The translations under genes and the position numbers were made by a program. A stretch of 64,000 nucleotides of DNA from Nitrosovibrio sp. Nv4 (GTDB taxonomy: Bacteria; Pseudomonadota; Gammaproteobacteria; Burkholderiales; Nitrosomonadaceae): positions 682,001 to 746,000 of the forward strand of contig NZ_OCMZ01000002.1 of the NCBI RefSeq assembly GCF_900215485.1, given 5' to 3'. Positions 1 to 8,165 of the stretch are shown one piece after another (positions within the stretch are counted from its first letter, which is position 1; every line of letters begins with the position of its first letter). The notes under the pieces are model-generated. The model saw only the letters and a program-made list of their open reading frames with translations, was not told the origin of the DNA and did not search any database.

Positions 1-321
1 AACGATAGCTTCGTTATGCGCTTCGTCCCTTGCGCCGTATACCAGCGTGACAACTTCGTTCTTTATTTTTTCCTTAAGCAGCGCGACCTGCTCATCGTTC
101 TCCTTGAGTTCGGCCCGGTAACGCTTCTTGAACTCCACCCACTTATCGGTATCATGACCGAACCACTTTCGGAGTTCGGTGCTGGGGGCGATTTCCTTCA
201 GCCAGAGGTGAACATCAGCTTTTGCCTTTGTCAAACCTCGAGGCCAGAGCCTGTCGACCAGGATGCGCGTTCCATCTTCTTTGTCTGATGGCTCATAAAC
301 CCGTTTGATCCTGATGTTCAT
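1..321 (-). CDS. DUF488 family protein (3' end beyond window)
   Basis: This reading frame runs leftward from an ATG at 321-319 and stays open for 107 codons to the window edge, so its C-terminus is missing. The N-terminus reads [19 protein letters not shown] and is followed by [12 protein letters not shown]. That is the hallmark of the DUF488 (YeaO-type) family, small cytoplasmic proteins of about 115-120 residues with no settled function. A second family-like stretch, [19 protein letters not shown], follows. A purine-rich GAGAGAAAG lies upstream of the ATG. The family call comes from motif recall; the biochemical role is unknown. Very little of the protein should be missing. Confidence 0.85.
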   Translation of the reverse strand, partial: MNIRIKRVYEPSDKEDGTRILVDRLWPRGLTKAKADVHLWLKEIAPSTELRKWFGHDTDKWVEFKKRYRAELKENDEQVALLKEKIKNEVVTLVYGARDEAHNEAIV

Positions 322-658
322 TTTGTCTGCCGCTTTCTCTCAAAGATTTAATGACGGGGATTCGTCGAATTTAGTCATCCTTACTTTGAAGCTTATCGAG
401 AGTTTCGCACTATCGCAATGGCTTTGGAATTTCAAGTAAGCGCGGAATTTCAATCGGTGTTGTACCATGAACCGCTTGCCGCGATTTGCGGGGCTGAACT
501 GTGGGTTTCAAAAAGTGAATTTAGCGCGGGCAGCCCGCATAATAGAAATGGAAAAATGCATATGGGCGAAGACCTCGAAATAGGACATGAACACTACGTC
601 GTCCAGCTCAGCCGTTCGACTCGTCCATATTGATCGAGAATTTAACAATGGAGGAAGA
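322..658. other. Intergenic region between the DUF488 gene and creA
   Basis: This stretch of about 337 bases separates two divergent genes, so it should hold promoters for both. A 71-codon plus-strand frame opens at 418, but it lacks a ribosome-binding site and shows no recognisable family pattern, so I do not call it a gene. A good Shine-Dalgarno (GGAGGA at 651-656) at its right end belongs to creA. I see no repeat or terminator. Confidence 0.6.
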
Positions 659-1138
659 ATGTCGGTAATAAGATTTACAGCGAGAATACTGGTTATGACA
701 ACGTTCTGCACGATGGCAAAAGCAGAACTGATCGGTGAAGTGGATACCGCCTTCCGGTGGCTGGGAAAGGATGATCGCGTGGTGATAGAAGCATATGACG
801 ATCCCAAGGTACAGGGAGTGACTTGCTACGTTTCGCGCGCAAGGACCGGCGGCGTCAAAGGCACCGTGGGATTGGCGGAGGATAGAGCGGAGGCATCCAT
901 TGCCTGCCGGCAGGTGGCTGAATCGGTCCGGTTTCTGGAAAAACTCCCCAGGCAAGAAGACGTGTTTACTGAACGCATGTCTATTTTATTCAAGCGTCTG
1001 CACGTGGTCAGAGTGATCGACTCCATGCGCAACACGCTTATCTATCTTACCTATTCCGATAAATTGATAGAAGGAAGTCCCCAAAACAGTATTAGTGCTG
1101 TTCCCGTGGGGCACGGAAATCCTATCCCCGTTAAATAG
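659..1138 (+). CDS. creA: CreA family periplasmic protein
   Basis: The product is a 159-residue protein of the CreA family; E. coli CreA has 157 residues. I placed the start at ATG 659 because GGAGGA lies three bases upstream and the resulting N-terminus (MSVIRFTARILVMTTFCTMAKAE) is a credible signal peptide. Family features follow: GEVDTAFRWLGKDDRV, then DPKVQGVTCYVSRARTGG, then a conserved EDRAEASIACRQ segment. CreA proteins are exported and their function is not established; the name comes from linkage to creBCD in E. coli, which is absent here. The next gene is 600 bases away, so it is probably monocistronic. Confidence 0.88.
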   Translation: MSVIRFTARILVMTTFCTMAKAELIGEVDTAFRWLGKDDRVVIEAYDDPKVQGVTCYVSRARTGGVKGTVGLAEDRAEASIACRQVAESVRFLEKLPRQEDVFTERMSILFKRLHVVRVIDSMRNTLIYLTYSDKLIEGSPQNSISAVPVGHGNPIPVK

Positions 1139-1755
1139 ACGCTTGATAGTCATCAATAAAGCCATTCCTTTGATTATGGTTCGCACATCGCTGAACTCCA
1201 CCGTAATCTCGAAAACCAACATGAGAAGAGCGGTCTGGAAAAACAGCGGGATGCCTGTCCAGCAGCCTTAGACACTACTCATCATATAATTTCCGCGTAC
1301 CCCTACTCAGTTTATTATTTAAGTAGGCCATTGCATCAATGGCCTCTTTTTCTTCATTTTTCCTGAAAAGCTACTCCGACCAACTCGAAGCTGGGTATAA
1401 GCAGAAATAAGGCATACCGTGCGCCTTTCACGGTCATCCCCCGAACAGCGCTCACGCCGGACAGCGTCTATCGGGAAGCGGAGCTTTCCTGCACGAAGTT
1501 TCAATATGCACAGCTTGTATTTTAAGCCTTATCGAGCTCCCAATCCTGATCTCTGAAATCGGGTATAACGTGAATGAGAATTGATAACTTACGTACGCTA
1601 CCGTACGGACTCATCCTTGAAGGCAAAATAAAATAACAAGAATTGGCTTCACCATTCGCAGACACGACAGCGCAACTAATAGAAGCGGACGCGAATGGAA
1701 CCAGTCAAGGAGCCATCATAATCCATAATTTATCATTCTGAAGGAGGCAAACTAA
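1139..1755. other. Intergenic region between creA and the CHRD gene
   Basis: This is 617 bases without a convincing gene. It contains the plus-strand terminator near 1325-1361. Around 1595-1610 there are overlapping palindromic hexamers (CGTACG and CCGTACGG) that might form an operator for the CHRD gene. A 61-codon minus-strand frame at 1319-1504 overlaps the terminator and has no family resemblance, so it is not called. I recognised no clear -35/-10 pair. Confidence 0.5.
1325..1361 (+). terminator. Intrinsic terminator downstream of creA
   Basis: A perfect 9-bp stem (AGGCCATTG at 1325-1333 paired with CAATGGCCT at 1337-1345) closes a 3-base loop. It is followed by a T-rich run, CTTTTTCTTCATTTTT. 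The orientation fits transcripts leaving creA, although the hairpin sits about 190 bases past the stop codon. Confidence 0.75.
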
Positions 1756-2208
1756 ATGAACACAATTGTTCAAAAATCCCGATTCTCCCTGGCTATTGCT
1801 GCATTGATTGCTGGCGCACTGACTCTGACTGGAGGCGCAGGACTAGCGACCGCGGGTGAAATCAAGGTGAATCTGAGTGGGGACCAGGAAGTGCCACCGG
1901 TCCAAACCTCCGCGTCCGGCAGCGGCGCCATAACGGTCGAGGACAATAAATCTGTCAAAGGCAAGATCACCACGTCCGATATAAAAGGCACCGGGGCGCA
2001 TATTCACGAGGGAGCAGTAGGCAAAAATGGCCCTGATATCATTACGCTCAAAAAGACTGCTGACAACGAGTGGTCGGTTCCAAGTGACGCACAGTTGACT
2101 GATGCGCAATACGATGCCTTCAAGGCAGGAAACCTGTACATTAATGTGCATAGCGATGCGCATAAGAGTGGAGAAATACGCGGTCAGCTGAAACGCGTAC
2201 TCCACTGA
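1756..2208 (+). CDS. CHRD domain-containing exported protein
   Basis: This is a 150-residue secreted protein. A signal peptide covers about residues 1-33, with a long Ala/Gly/Leu core ending in ATAGE. The rest is a single CHRD domain: KVNLSGDQEVPPVQTSASG at its start, GAHIHEGAVGKNGP in the middle, and LYINVHSDAHKSGEIRGQL at the end. These are the signature HIHxG and NxHSxxxxxGEIRGQ blocks of the family. CHRD domains occur in chordin and in many bacterial envelope proteins; their bacterial role is unclear. The start is firm, because AAGGAGG lies nine bases upstream of the ATG. A GC-rich inverted repeat follows the stop but lacks a T-tract. Confidence 0.92.
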   Translation: MNTIVQKSRFSLAIAALIAGALTLTGGAGLATAGEIKVNLSGDQEVPPVQTSASGSGAITVEDNKSVKGKITTSDIKGTGAHIHEGAVGKNGPDIITLKKTADNEWSVPSDAQLTDAQYDAFKAGNLYINVHSDAHKSGEIRGQLKRVLH

Positions 2209-2288
2209 AACCTTGACGTAGGCCTTCAGCGCCGCCGGTCCCCCAGGGCTGGCGGCGATTCAAGTGTATTTTACTGGGCGAGTACACC

Positions 2289-2543
2289 ATGACAAAATAT
2301 TATTCTCAAAACCGGCCGAATGGACCGGATGGACCGAATGGACCGGGTAAGCCGGAGAGGCCCAATGGCCCCCGACCCCATCCTGACCGCTCTCCCGACA
2401 AACCTGTAGAAGACCCTCCTCGCCCCATCGATCCTGACAAACCAAGAAGGGATCCGGAGAAGCCTGTAGACCCTCGGCCGTATGATCCCGATCCAACGCC
2501 AGGAGATCCGATCATAGACCCGGCGGATGAGCCTCTACTATAA
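2289..2543 (+). CDS. Proline/aspartate-rich small protein
   Basis: An 84-residue frame encodes a low-complexity protein dominated by Pro, Asp, Arg and Gly. Early NGP/DGP units (NGPDGPNGPGKPERPNGP) lead into a DPDKP/DPEKP-type segment and a PGDPIIDPADEPLL tail. There is no signal peptide or membrane segment, and I recognise no family. The ribosome-binding site is poor (GGGCGAG). The NGP part reflects a short tandem repeat in the DNA (about 2320-2350). The complementary strand also shows a long open Gly/Ser frame, which is a compositional shadow. It follows the CHRD gene by 80 bases on the same strand. It is probably expressed but could be spurious. Confidence 0.5.
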   Translation: MTKYYSQNRPNGPDGPNGPGKPERPNGPRPHPDRSPDKPVEDPPRPIDPDKPRRDPEKPVDPRPYDPDPTPGDPIIDPADEPLL

Positions 2544-2578
2544 AATTCAGAGGTACGGCCGTTGATTCGAATCGTATA

Positions 2579-3895
2579 TCAATGTATGCCTTCCCGGCTC
2601 TTGTCGACTTGAGCTGCCGTAATCAGGCTGGCACGATTACCCCATGCGTTGCGGATATACGACAAAACCAGCGCGACCTCGCCATCATGTAGAGCCTGTG
2701 CGAATGGCGGCATGCCGTAAGGATGCGGGTTACCCGCGGTAACTGGCGGATAACCCCCATTGAGAACGCTGCGAATCACGTTAATCGGGGGAGTCATGGT
2801 GACAGCGCGGTTACCCGCCAAAGGTGGATAGATGCCGGGTGCGCCTTGCCCCGAGGCCCCATGACAATCCTGACAATGTTGTTTGTAGATCCTGGCGCCC
2901 TGCCGCAACCAATTCTGCACTTCCTCGGTAGGAGCAGGAGCGCTTGCTCGGGAGCGTGCCTTGGTCTCGCGTAATGATTTCAGATAAACCGCCATTGCAT
3001 GTGCGTCTTCCTTTGTCAGGTGCTGAAGGCTTTGCCCCACAACTTCCGCCATAGGACCTGACGTAGTCGCTCGCGGTGAAACACCAGTGACGAGTAACTG
3101 CACAATGTCTCCCACCGGCCAGTCCGCCGAGCCTGCTTCCGCACTCGAGCTTAACGATGGGGCATACCAGTTGGAGCCCATGATCTGCCCTCCCCCCAGA
3201 GTAGTTTCCCCCGCGGCACTCCTCATGCTGGCAAGGGGATTGCGTTCCGTGTGACAAGCGCTGCAATGCCCGAGTCCCTGCACCAGGTAAGCGCCGCGGT
3301 TCCATTCGTCGCTTTTCGAAAGGTCCGGCTGATAAATGCCGGGCTTGAAATAAACGGCGCGCCAGAGACTCAACAGTGGCTGAAAATCGTAGGGAAAATT
3401 GACCCGATTAGGCGGATTATGTTGGGCCACGGGTGCAAGCGATTGAAGATGGCTGAAAATGGCGTTGGAGTCCTCGCGTGTGACTTTTGTGTATTCGGTA
3501 TAGGGAAAGGCCGGATACAAGGGACGACCATCGCGTGATTTGCCCTCGTGCATCGCCTTCCAGAAATCTTCCTCATTCCAGTCGCCGATACCGGTTGCCT
3601 TATCGGGCGTGATATTAGTCGTGATAAATGTCCCGAAAGGCGTGGATAGGCTTCGCCCACCGGCATAAGGTCGACCACTCTGGGCTGTATGGCATCCCAC
3701 GCAATTAGCTGCTCGCGCAAGATAAGCGCCACGGGCACGCTGCTGCTCCGCAGATATAATCGTTTCAGGCCTTGCTTCCTTTTCTGTGGCCGTCGCACCT
3801 ATCAATTCAAATGAAAAATCTGAACCAGATAGAGTCGCAAAAGCTGCCAAACCAAGCAGGCATGTAATAGTCACGACAATAACGTGCAGTTTCAC
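2579..3895 (-). CDS. Triheme cytochrome c
   Basis: This is a 438-residue exported protein with three CXXCH heme-binding sites: CVGCH near residue 65, CSACH near 213 and CQDCH near 342. The N-terminus has one hydrophobic segment (VIVVTITCLLGLAAFATL) that serves as signal or anchor. Three consecutive class I cytochrome domains resemble the cytochrome subunit of membrane alcohol, aldehyde or gluconate dehydrogenases, which pass electrons to quinone or oxidase. No dehydrogenase subunit is encoded nearby, so the electron donor is unknown. It starts with GTG, and its start overlaps the stop of the upstream diheme cytochrome (GTGA), so the two are translationally coupled. It probably acts on the periplasmic face. 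Confidence 0.88.
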   Translation of the reverse strand: MKLHVIVVTITCLLGLAAFATLSGSDFSFELIGATATEKEARPETIISAEQQRARGAYLARAANCVGCHTAQSGRPYAGGRSLSTPFGTFITTNITPDKATGIGDWNEEDFWKAMHEGKSRDGRPLYPAFPYTEYTKVTREDSNAIFSHLQSLAPVAQHNPPNRVNFPYDFQPLLSLWRAVYFKPGIYQPDLSKSDEWNRGAYLVQGLGHCSACHTERNPLASMRSAAGETTLGGGQIMGSNWYAPSLSSSAEAGSADWPVGDIVQLLVTGVSPRATTSGPMAEVVGQSLQHLTKEDAHAMAVYLKSLRETKARSRASAPAPTEEVQNWLRQGARIYKQHCQDCHGASGQGAPGIYPPLAGNRAVTMTPPINVIRSVLNGGYPPVTAGNPHPYGMPPFAQALHDGEVALVLSYIRNAWGNRASLITAAQVDKSREGIH

Positions 3896-4632
3896 CGAAC
3901 TGTGCCTTCATGAACGAGGCTTCCACAACGCTTTGTCATCTCGATGGAAAGAGCGGTGGCAGGGCTACCGTTCTGCGGAACGGGCTGCGCTGCCAGCCAT
4001 GCTGCAACAGCATTCGTCTCGTCGGTAGTAAGCTGTTTTGCGATTTCCGACATGCAGTCCGCTGTTTGCCCTCGTATTAATCCACCGTTCTTCCAGGCGC
4101 CGAACTGGGCCACCATGTAGACGCGCGGAAGGCCCAACAAACCGGGAATAAATGGTGCCGTACCCATTAACTCTTTACCGTGGCATTCGGTGCATGCCGG
4201 AATTTTTCGCGCAGGATCTCCCTGATCGATGAGCTTTTGAGCCAGCCTGATTTCTGCAGGCGATGAAACCATGCGTTCTGGTGGCGGGTAAGGCTGTTTA
4301 AGCGCGGAAAAATAGGCAGCCATTTCCACAAGATATGAGTCTGTCATGTTCGAAAGCAGCAAGGCCATAGGCCGGTAATAGCGCCGGCCATCCCGGAAAT
4401 TGCGCAACTGATTGAACAAATAGCCTTCTGGTTTGCCCACGATACGCGGGTAATAGTCCCCTCGCCCTTTTTTATCTTCCAGACCGTGGCAAACAATGCA
4501 GGGTTTTACCCGCTCCGCCATGGTGTCCGGCACTTCGACTGGAGCCGCAGTGGCGACAGTGGTGACTAACGCCGTGGCATTGGCAAGCCCGCTAGCAAAT
4601 AAAAAAGAGGTTATAAAAACAAGTCGTCTCAT
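3892..4632 (-). CDS. Diheme cytochrome c (c4/c553-like)
   Basis: The product is a 246-residue exported cytochrome with a signal peptide (about residues 1-30) and two CXXCH sites, CIVCH at residue 45 and CTECH at 147. Each sits in a small cytochrome domain, giving a c4-like two-domain layout. Motifs such as YYPRIVGKPEGYLFNQLRNF and PFIPGLLGLPRVYMVAQF match the repeat pattern of that group, including the methionine ligand regions MALLLSNM and MSEIAKQL. It is the first gene of a two-gene operon with the triheme cytochrome. A periplasmic electron shuttle is likely; partners are not shown by the sequence. Confidence 0.88.
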   Translation of the reverse strand: MRRLVFITSFLFASGLANATALVTTVATAAPVEVPDTMAERVKPCIVCHGLEDKKGRGDYYPRIVGKPEGYLFNQLRNFRDGRRYYRPMALLLSNMTDSYLVEMAAYFSALKQPYPPPERMVSSPAEIRLAQKLIDQGDPARKIPACTECHGKELMGTAPFIPGLLGLPRVYMVAQFGAWKNGGLIRGQTADCMSEIAKQLTTDETNAVAAWLAAQPVPQNGSPATALSIEMTKRCGSLVHEGTVR

Positions 4633-4953
4633 GAGTTACCGCTTACATCCACTGGATTTTACTGATGAGACTATGACAGTCTGACGAAGTTGCCGCAAGG
4701 GTGTCTTTCCGGCCGGCCATTTCCAAACCCATAAGCTGCCCGTAAGTTATGTCGAGCATTGCAGGGGAATCGCTGCGGAATACGGCCGATTATTGCTTAC
4801 TCTCTCGCTCTTTCGGATACATTGTCACTGTTCCAATTACGCCTAGTCACCCTGCTTGTGCTTGCATAAGCCACGCCTCCGCGGCGGAATAGCGTTATTC
4901 TGCTAGACTGAATCATGCATGACGCGCTCAGGGTTCTATGGATGGAGGCGTAA
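4633..4953. other. Divergent intergenic region
   Basis: These 321 bases separate the cytochrome operon (leftward) from the membrane protein gene (rightward). They must carry promoters for both, but I see no near-consensus pair. GGAGG at 4944-4948 is the ribosome-binding site of the rightward gene. No repeat or hairpin stands out. Confidence 0.5.
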
Positions 4954-6429
4954 ATGTTCGGTTCAAATATATTGGAAGTCGCGATCGGCATCATTTTCGT
5001 CTACTTGCTGCTCAGCCTGATATGCACCGCACTCAACGAGGGGATCGCATCGCTGATTGACAAGCGGGGAAAAAACCTCGTGGCGGGCATTAAAAACCTT
5101 CTCAACGATCCGAAATTTACCGGGTTGGCGCAGCAAGTCTACAATCATGGACTGATAGGCGGCATTTCACAGTATGCGTCCAATCCTGACAAACGGACTC
5201 GCTTGCCGTCGTACATGTCCTCTTCTAATTTTTCGCTCGCTTTGCTGGATATTCTTGCTGCCCGCGGCGCTATTGCAGGGAAATACGGCGAACTGCTGGA
5301 TAATGCCGAAAGGGCGGAAGACGCATATGAAGAAGCTCGGGAAGCAGCGGCAGCGGCCCCTAACGATCCCAAGATTGCCAACGCGGCCAATCAGGCGAAA
5401 ACCGCTCGAGACCAGACCCGCACAGCACTGGAAACTATCGCTGACGAGGCAAAGGAGGCATATGAGCATGCCCTGCAAGCTTCGAGCGCAGCGCCTGGTG
5501 ACGCCGATCTCGCCAGGGAGACAGCACAGGCCAGGAATAGCATCGACAGTATAAACGCTGCGGTGAAAATGCTGGATGCGCGCCGCGCCGCGATTGCTTC
5601 CGCGAAAAATCCCAAGGAGGTCAAGCTGCTCACGACGGCAGGGGCCACCTTGAAAGAGGCGCTTGCCTATGCTCGCGAGCTCGCCGCCCAGCATCCAGAC
5701 CCGCTGGGCAACATTCAGGAAGGGCTGAACAGCCTTCCCGAAGGACACACTAAAGAAACGCTTCTCGTTCTTGTGGATAAAACCCGCCGTGAAGTGACCA
5801 CAATGGACCGCCAGGCGGAAGCCTTTCGGGAAAACCTTGAGGACTGGTTCAACAACGCCATGGAAAGGGTTGGCGGCTGGTACAAGCGCTGGACGCAAAG
5901 GGTGCTGTTTTGCCTGGCGGCGCTGGTCGTTGTCGTTTCCAATGCGGATACAGTAATGCTTATCCAGCGGCTTTCAAAGGATAATGCGCTGCGCGCGTCC
6001 CTCGTTGCCGCGGCACAGAACGCAGTAAAGGTCCAGCCTGTCTTGAAATCGACCGAACCAGCATCCGGAGAAACGGCAGCTGCATCCTCTCCATCGCAGT
6101 CTGGCTCAGGCGGGGAAGCGAGTACCAGTCCCGATTTGCAGATGGTCCTTAAAACGGCGGAAAACCTTAAATTGCCGGTCGGTTGGTCGTTTGACTCCAA
6201 AAATCCTGATGACCCCCGCTATTTTCGAAGTCCAGAGCTGTCGTGGGGATTCGCGGGCTGGGCCTTTTACAAAACGTTCGGTCTGCTGATTTCCGTACTC
6301 GCCGTCTCGATGGGAGCGTCCTTCTGGTTTGATACCTTAAGCAAGTTCATCAATCTGCGCGGCACCGGCACCCGGCCCGGCGAGACGAGCAAGAGTGCCG
6401 GTCGAAACGCCGGTCGGAATTCCCGATAG
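4954..6429 (+). CDS. Membrane protein with internal coiled-coil repeat
   Basis: This 491-residue protein has no name I can give. The N-terminal segment (about residues 5-28, VAIGIIFVYLLLSLICTALNE) is hydrophobic. The middle is Ala/Glu-rich and helical, with a repeat of about 31 residues found twice, 45 residues apart (about 121-151 and 166-196), both following an A-x-x-AYE-x-A pattern. A second membrane segment follows RWTQRVLFCLAALVVVVS, and a third (about FAGWAFYKTFGLLISVLAV) lies near the C-terminus. A low-complexity Ser/Gly linker separates the last two. The start is set by GGAGG seven bases upstream. The pattern suggests a scaffold or mechanosensing-type membrane protein; function unknown. 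Confidence 0.8.
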   Translation: MFGSNILEVAIGIIFVYLLLSLICTALNEGIASLIDKRGKNLVAGIKNLLNDPKFTGLAQQVYNHGLIGGISQYASNPDKRTRLPSYMSSSNFSLALLDILAARGAIAGKYGELLDNAERAEDAYEEAREAAAAAPNDPKIANAANQAKTARDQTRTALETIADEAKEAYEHALQASSAAPGDADLARETAQARNSIDSINAAVKMLDARRAAIASAKNPKEVKLLTTAGATLKEALAYARELAAQHPDPLGNIQEGLNSLPEGHTKETLLVLVDKTRREVTTMDRQAEAFRENLEDWFNNAMERVGGWYKRWTQRVLFCLAALVVVVSNADTVMLIQRLSKDNALRASLVAAAQNAVKVQPVLKSTEPASGETAAASSPSQSGSGGEASTSPDLQMVLKTAENLKLPVGWSFDSKNPDDPRYFRSPELSWGFAGWAFYKTFGLLISVLAVSMGASFWFDTLSKFINLRGTGTRPGETSKSAGRNAGRNSR

Positions 6430-6528
6430 CTCATCTTCGAACGCACCGGCGAAGAAACCGGGCCCGATCCGTAGCATAACCTTAGAGAAACAGATAACGA
6501 ACTTGCCGCATTCGAGAGTCGAGCTTTC

Positions 6529-8040
6529 ATGAATATACTCATTATTGTCGATGAGCCCGAAGATTGGCCTCTGCAGGTTCCCGATGTAACGATTGTCGCA
6601 GCACAAACTTATCTGACCGATCCCGCTTTCGCTGTTGGCCATGCCACCGGCCATGACTCCAACCGTGGCACGGGTGTCATGAGCCGCTCTGTCAAGTTGT
6701 TCAATCTTTGCAAATCCTACCGCTACCAGGGCTCGGGCTATTACGTTTCGTTGCTTGCCGAGGCACGCGGACATAAACCGCTGCCAAAGGTCGGCGCCAT
6801 CGAAGATTTACAGTCCTGGAATCTGGTGCGCCATCTTACCGAGGATATGAAAGATCTGATTCAGCGGCAGCTGGCGCCGCGGCAGATGGATGATCTCGAA
6901 CTCGGCGTCTACTTTGGCCGCAGTACAGCCGGCTACGATTCGCTCAGCCATCAACTTTTCAACTTATTGCAGGTGCCGCTCCTGTCGGCTCGTTTTGAAC
7001 GCCATCGCAACCAATGGAGTCTGCGCGGTGTACGAGCCATTGGCGCAGGCGATATACCTTCTGATCACCAGGAGTTTGCAGTGCTTGCGGCTACCGAATA
7101 TTTCATGGGACGCAGGAAATGGTCGAAGAAGCATCCGCCGCGCTTCGACCTTGCCATCCTTCACGATCCAGACAATCCCGAGCCCCCTTCCAACGCAAAA
7201 GCCTTGCAAAAGTTCAAAAAAGCCGCCGAAGAACTGAGCATGCGTGTGGAATTCGTCACACACGCCGACATCCGCCGCCTACCTCAGTTCGACGCCTTAT
7301 TCGTTCGCGACACAACCTTTGTCAACCACTATACATATCGTTTCTCGCGATTGGCATCCGCAGAAAGACTGGTGGTAATCGATGACCCGGACTCCATCCT
7401 CAAGTGCAACAACAAAGTCTATCTGGCCGAACTCCTCGCTCAACATAATTTACCGACCCCAAAAACGCTATTGGTGCACCGGGACAACATTTCCCGAATC
7501 GTCCCGGAACTGGGTCTTCCCTGCATCCTGAAACAGCCGGACAGCTCGTTCTCGCGCGGGGTGGTAAAGGTCGAAACAGAAGCCGAGCTGATACCCAGGG
7601 TAACCGAACTGCTGGCCAACTCTGTGCTGATTATTGCCCAGGAATGGCTGCCTACCCAATTCGACTGGCGGGTCGGCATACTCGATCGGAAAGTGTTATT
7701 CGTCGCCAAATATTACTTTCCCACAGGGCACTGGCAGGTCATCAAGCGCGACGAGCGCCGGCGCAAGCTGAGTGAAGGCCCCACAGAGGCTATCCCGGTG
7801 GATGCGACGCCTGAAGAAGTAATCAGGATTGCCCTTGAATCGGCCAATCTTATCGGCGACGGATTCTACGGCGTGGATATCAAGCAGATGGATAACCGGT
7901 GCAAAGTAATCGAGGTCAATGACAATCCGAATGTGGACGCTGGCAATGAAGATGCGGTGCTGAAGGATGTGCTCTACCGGGAAGTGATGGGTGTTTTCCT
8001 GAAGCGGATAGAAGCGCACAAACAAGGCAATTCTCGATGA
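6529..8040 (+). CDS. RimK-like ATP-grasp ligase with N-terminal RLAN domain
   Basis: This 503-residue cytoplasmic protein carries an N-terminal RimK-like ATP-grasp N-terminal (RLAN) region (about residues 1-190) and a C-terminal ATP-grasp domain. The ATP-grasp signs are DDPDSILKCNNKVYLAELL, then LGLPCILKQPDSSFSRGVVKV (substrate/phosphate loop), QEWLPTQFDWRVGIL, and the metal-binding IEVNDNPNVDAGNED near the end. RimK itself adds glutamates to ribosomal protein S6. Longer RLAN-containing relatives are predicted peptide or amino-acid ligases with unproved substrates. It stands alone on this strand and converges on the next gene. A short ORF at 11363 is one speculative substrate, without direct evidence. 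Confidence 0.82.
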   Translation: MNILIIVDEPEDWPLQVPDVTIVAAQTYLTDPAFAVGHATGHDSNRGTGVMSRSVKLFNLCKSYRYQGSGYYVSLLAEARGHKPLPKVGAIEDLQSWNLVRHLTEDMKDLIQRQLAPRQMDDLELGVYFGRSTAGYDSLSHQLFNLLQVPLLSARFERHRNQWSLRGVRAIGAGDIPSDHQEFAVLAATEYFMGRRKWSKKHPPRFDLAILHDPDNPEPPSNAKALQKFKKAAEELSMRVEFVTHADIRRLPQFDALFVRDTTFVNHYTYRFSRLASAERLVVIDDPDSILKCNNKVYLAELLAQHNLPTPKTLLVHRDNISRIVPELGLPCILKQPDSSFSRGVVKVETEAELIPRVTELLANSVLIIAQEWLPTQFDWRVGILDRKVLFVAKYYFPTGHWQVIKRDERRRKLSEGPTEAIPVDATPEEVIRIALESANLIGDGFYGVDIKQMDNRCKVIEVNDNPNVDAGNEDAVLKDVLYREVMGVFLKRIEAHKQGNSR

Positions 8041-8106
8041 GCGATCAATGGCCTTCCCCAGGCGCACGCTCATGCTTTTATGAGGCCACTGGGCGGATTT
8101 AGGTTA

Positions 8107-8139
8107 AAAAGCTCCTTGTATCCACGTAACAAGGCTTTT
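8107..8139. terminator. Bidirectional terminator-like hairpin
   Basis: CCTTGT (8114-8119) pairs with ACAAGG (8129-8134). The flanking AAAAG (8107-8111) pairs with CTTTT (8135-8139) across a two-base bulge. The A-run on the left and T-run on the right suit termination in both directions between the convergent ATP-grasp and regulator genes. Confidence 0.5.
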
Positions 8140-8165
8140 AGCGTGCGGATGATTGAAAAATTGCC

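Noticed and set aside
418-633. 71-codon plus-strand frame
   Set aside because: No ribosome-binding site or family resemblance; it overlaps likely promoter DNA.
2306-2515. Minus-strand Gly/Ser-rich 69-codon frame
   Set aside because: It is the complement of the Pro-rich repeat and has the same compositional cause.
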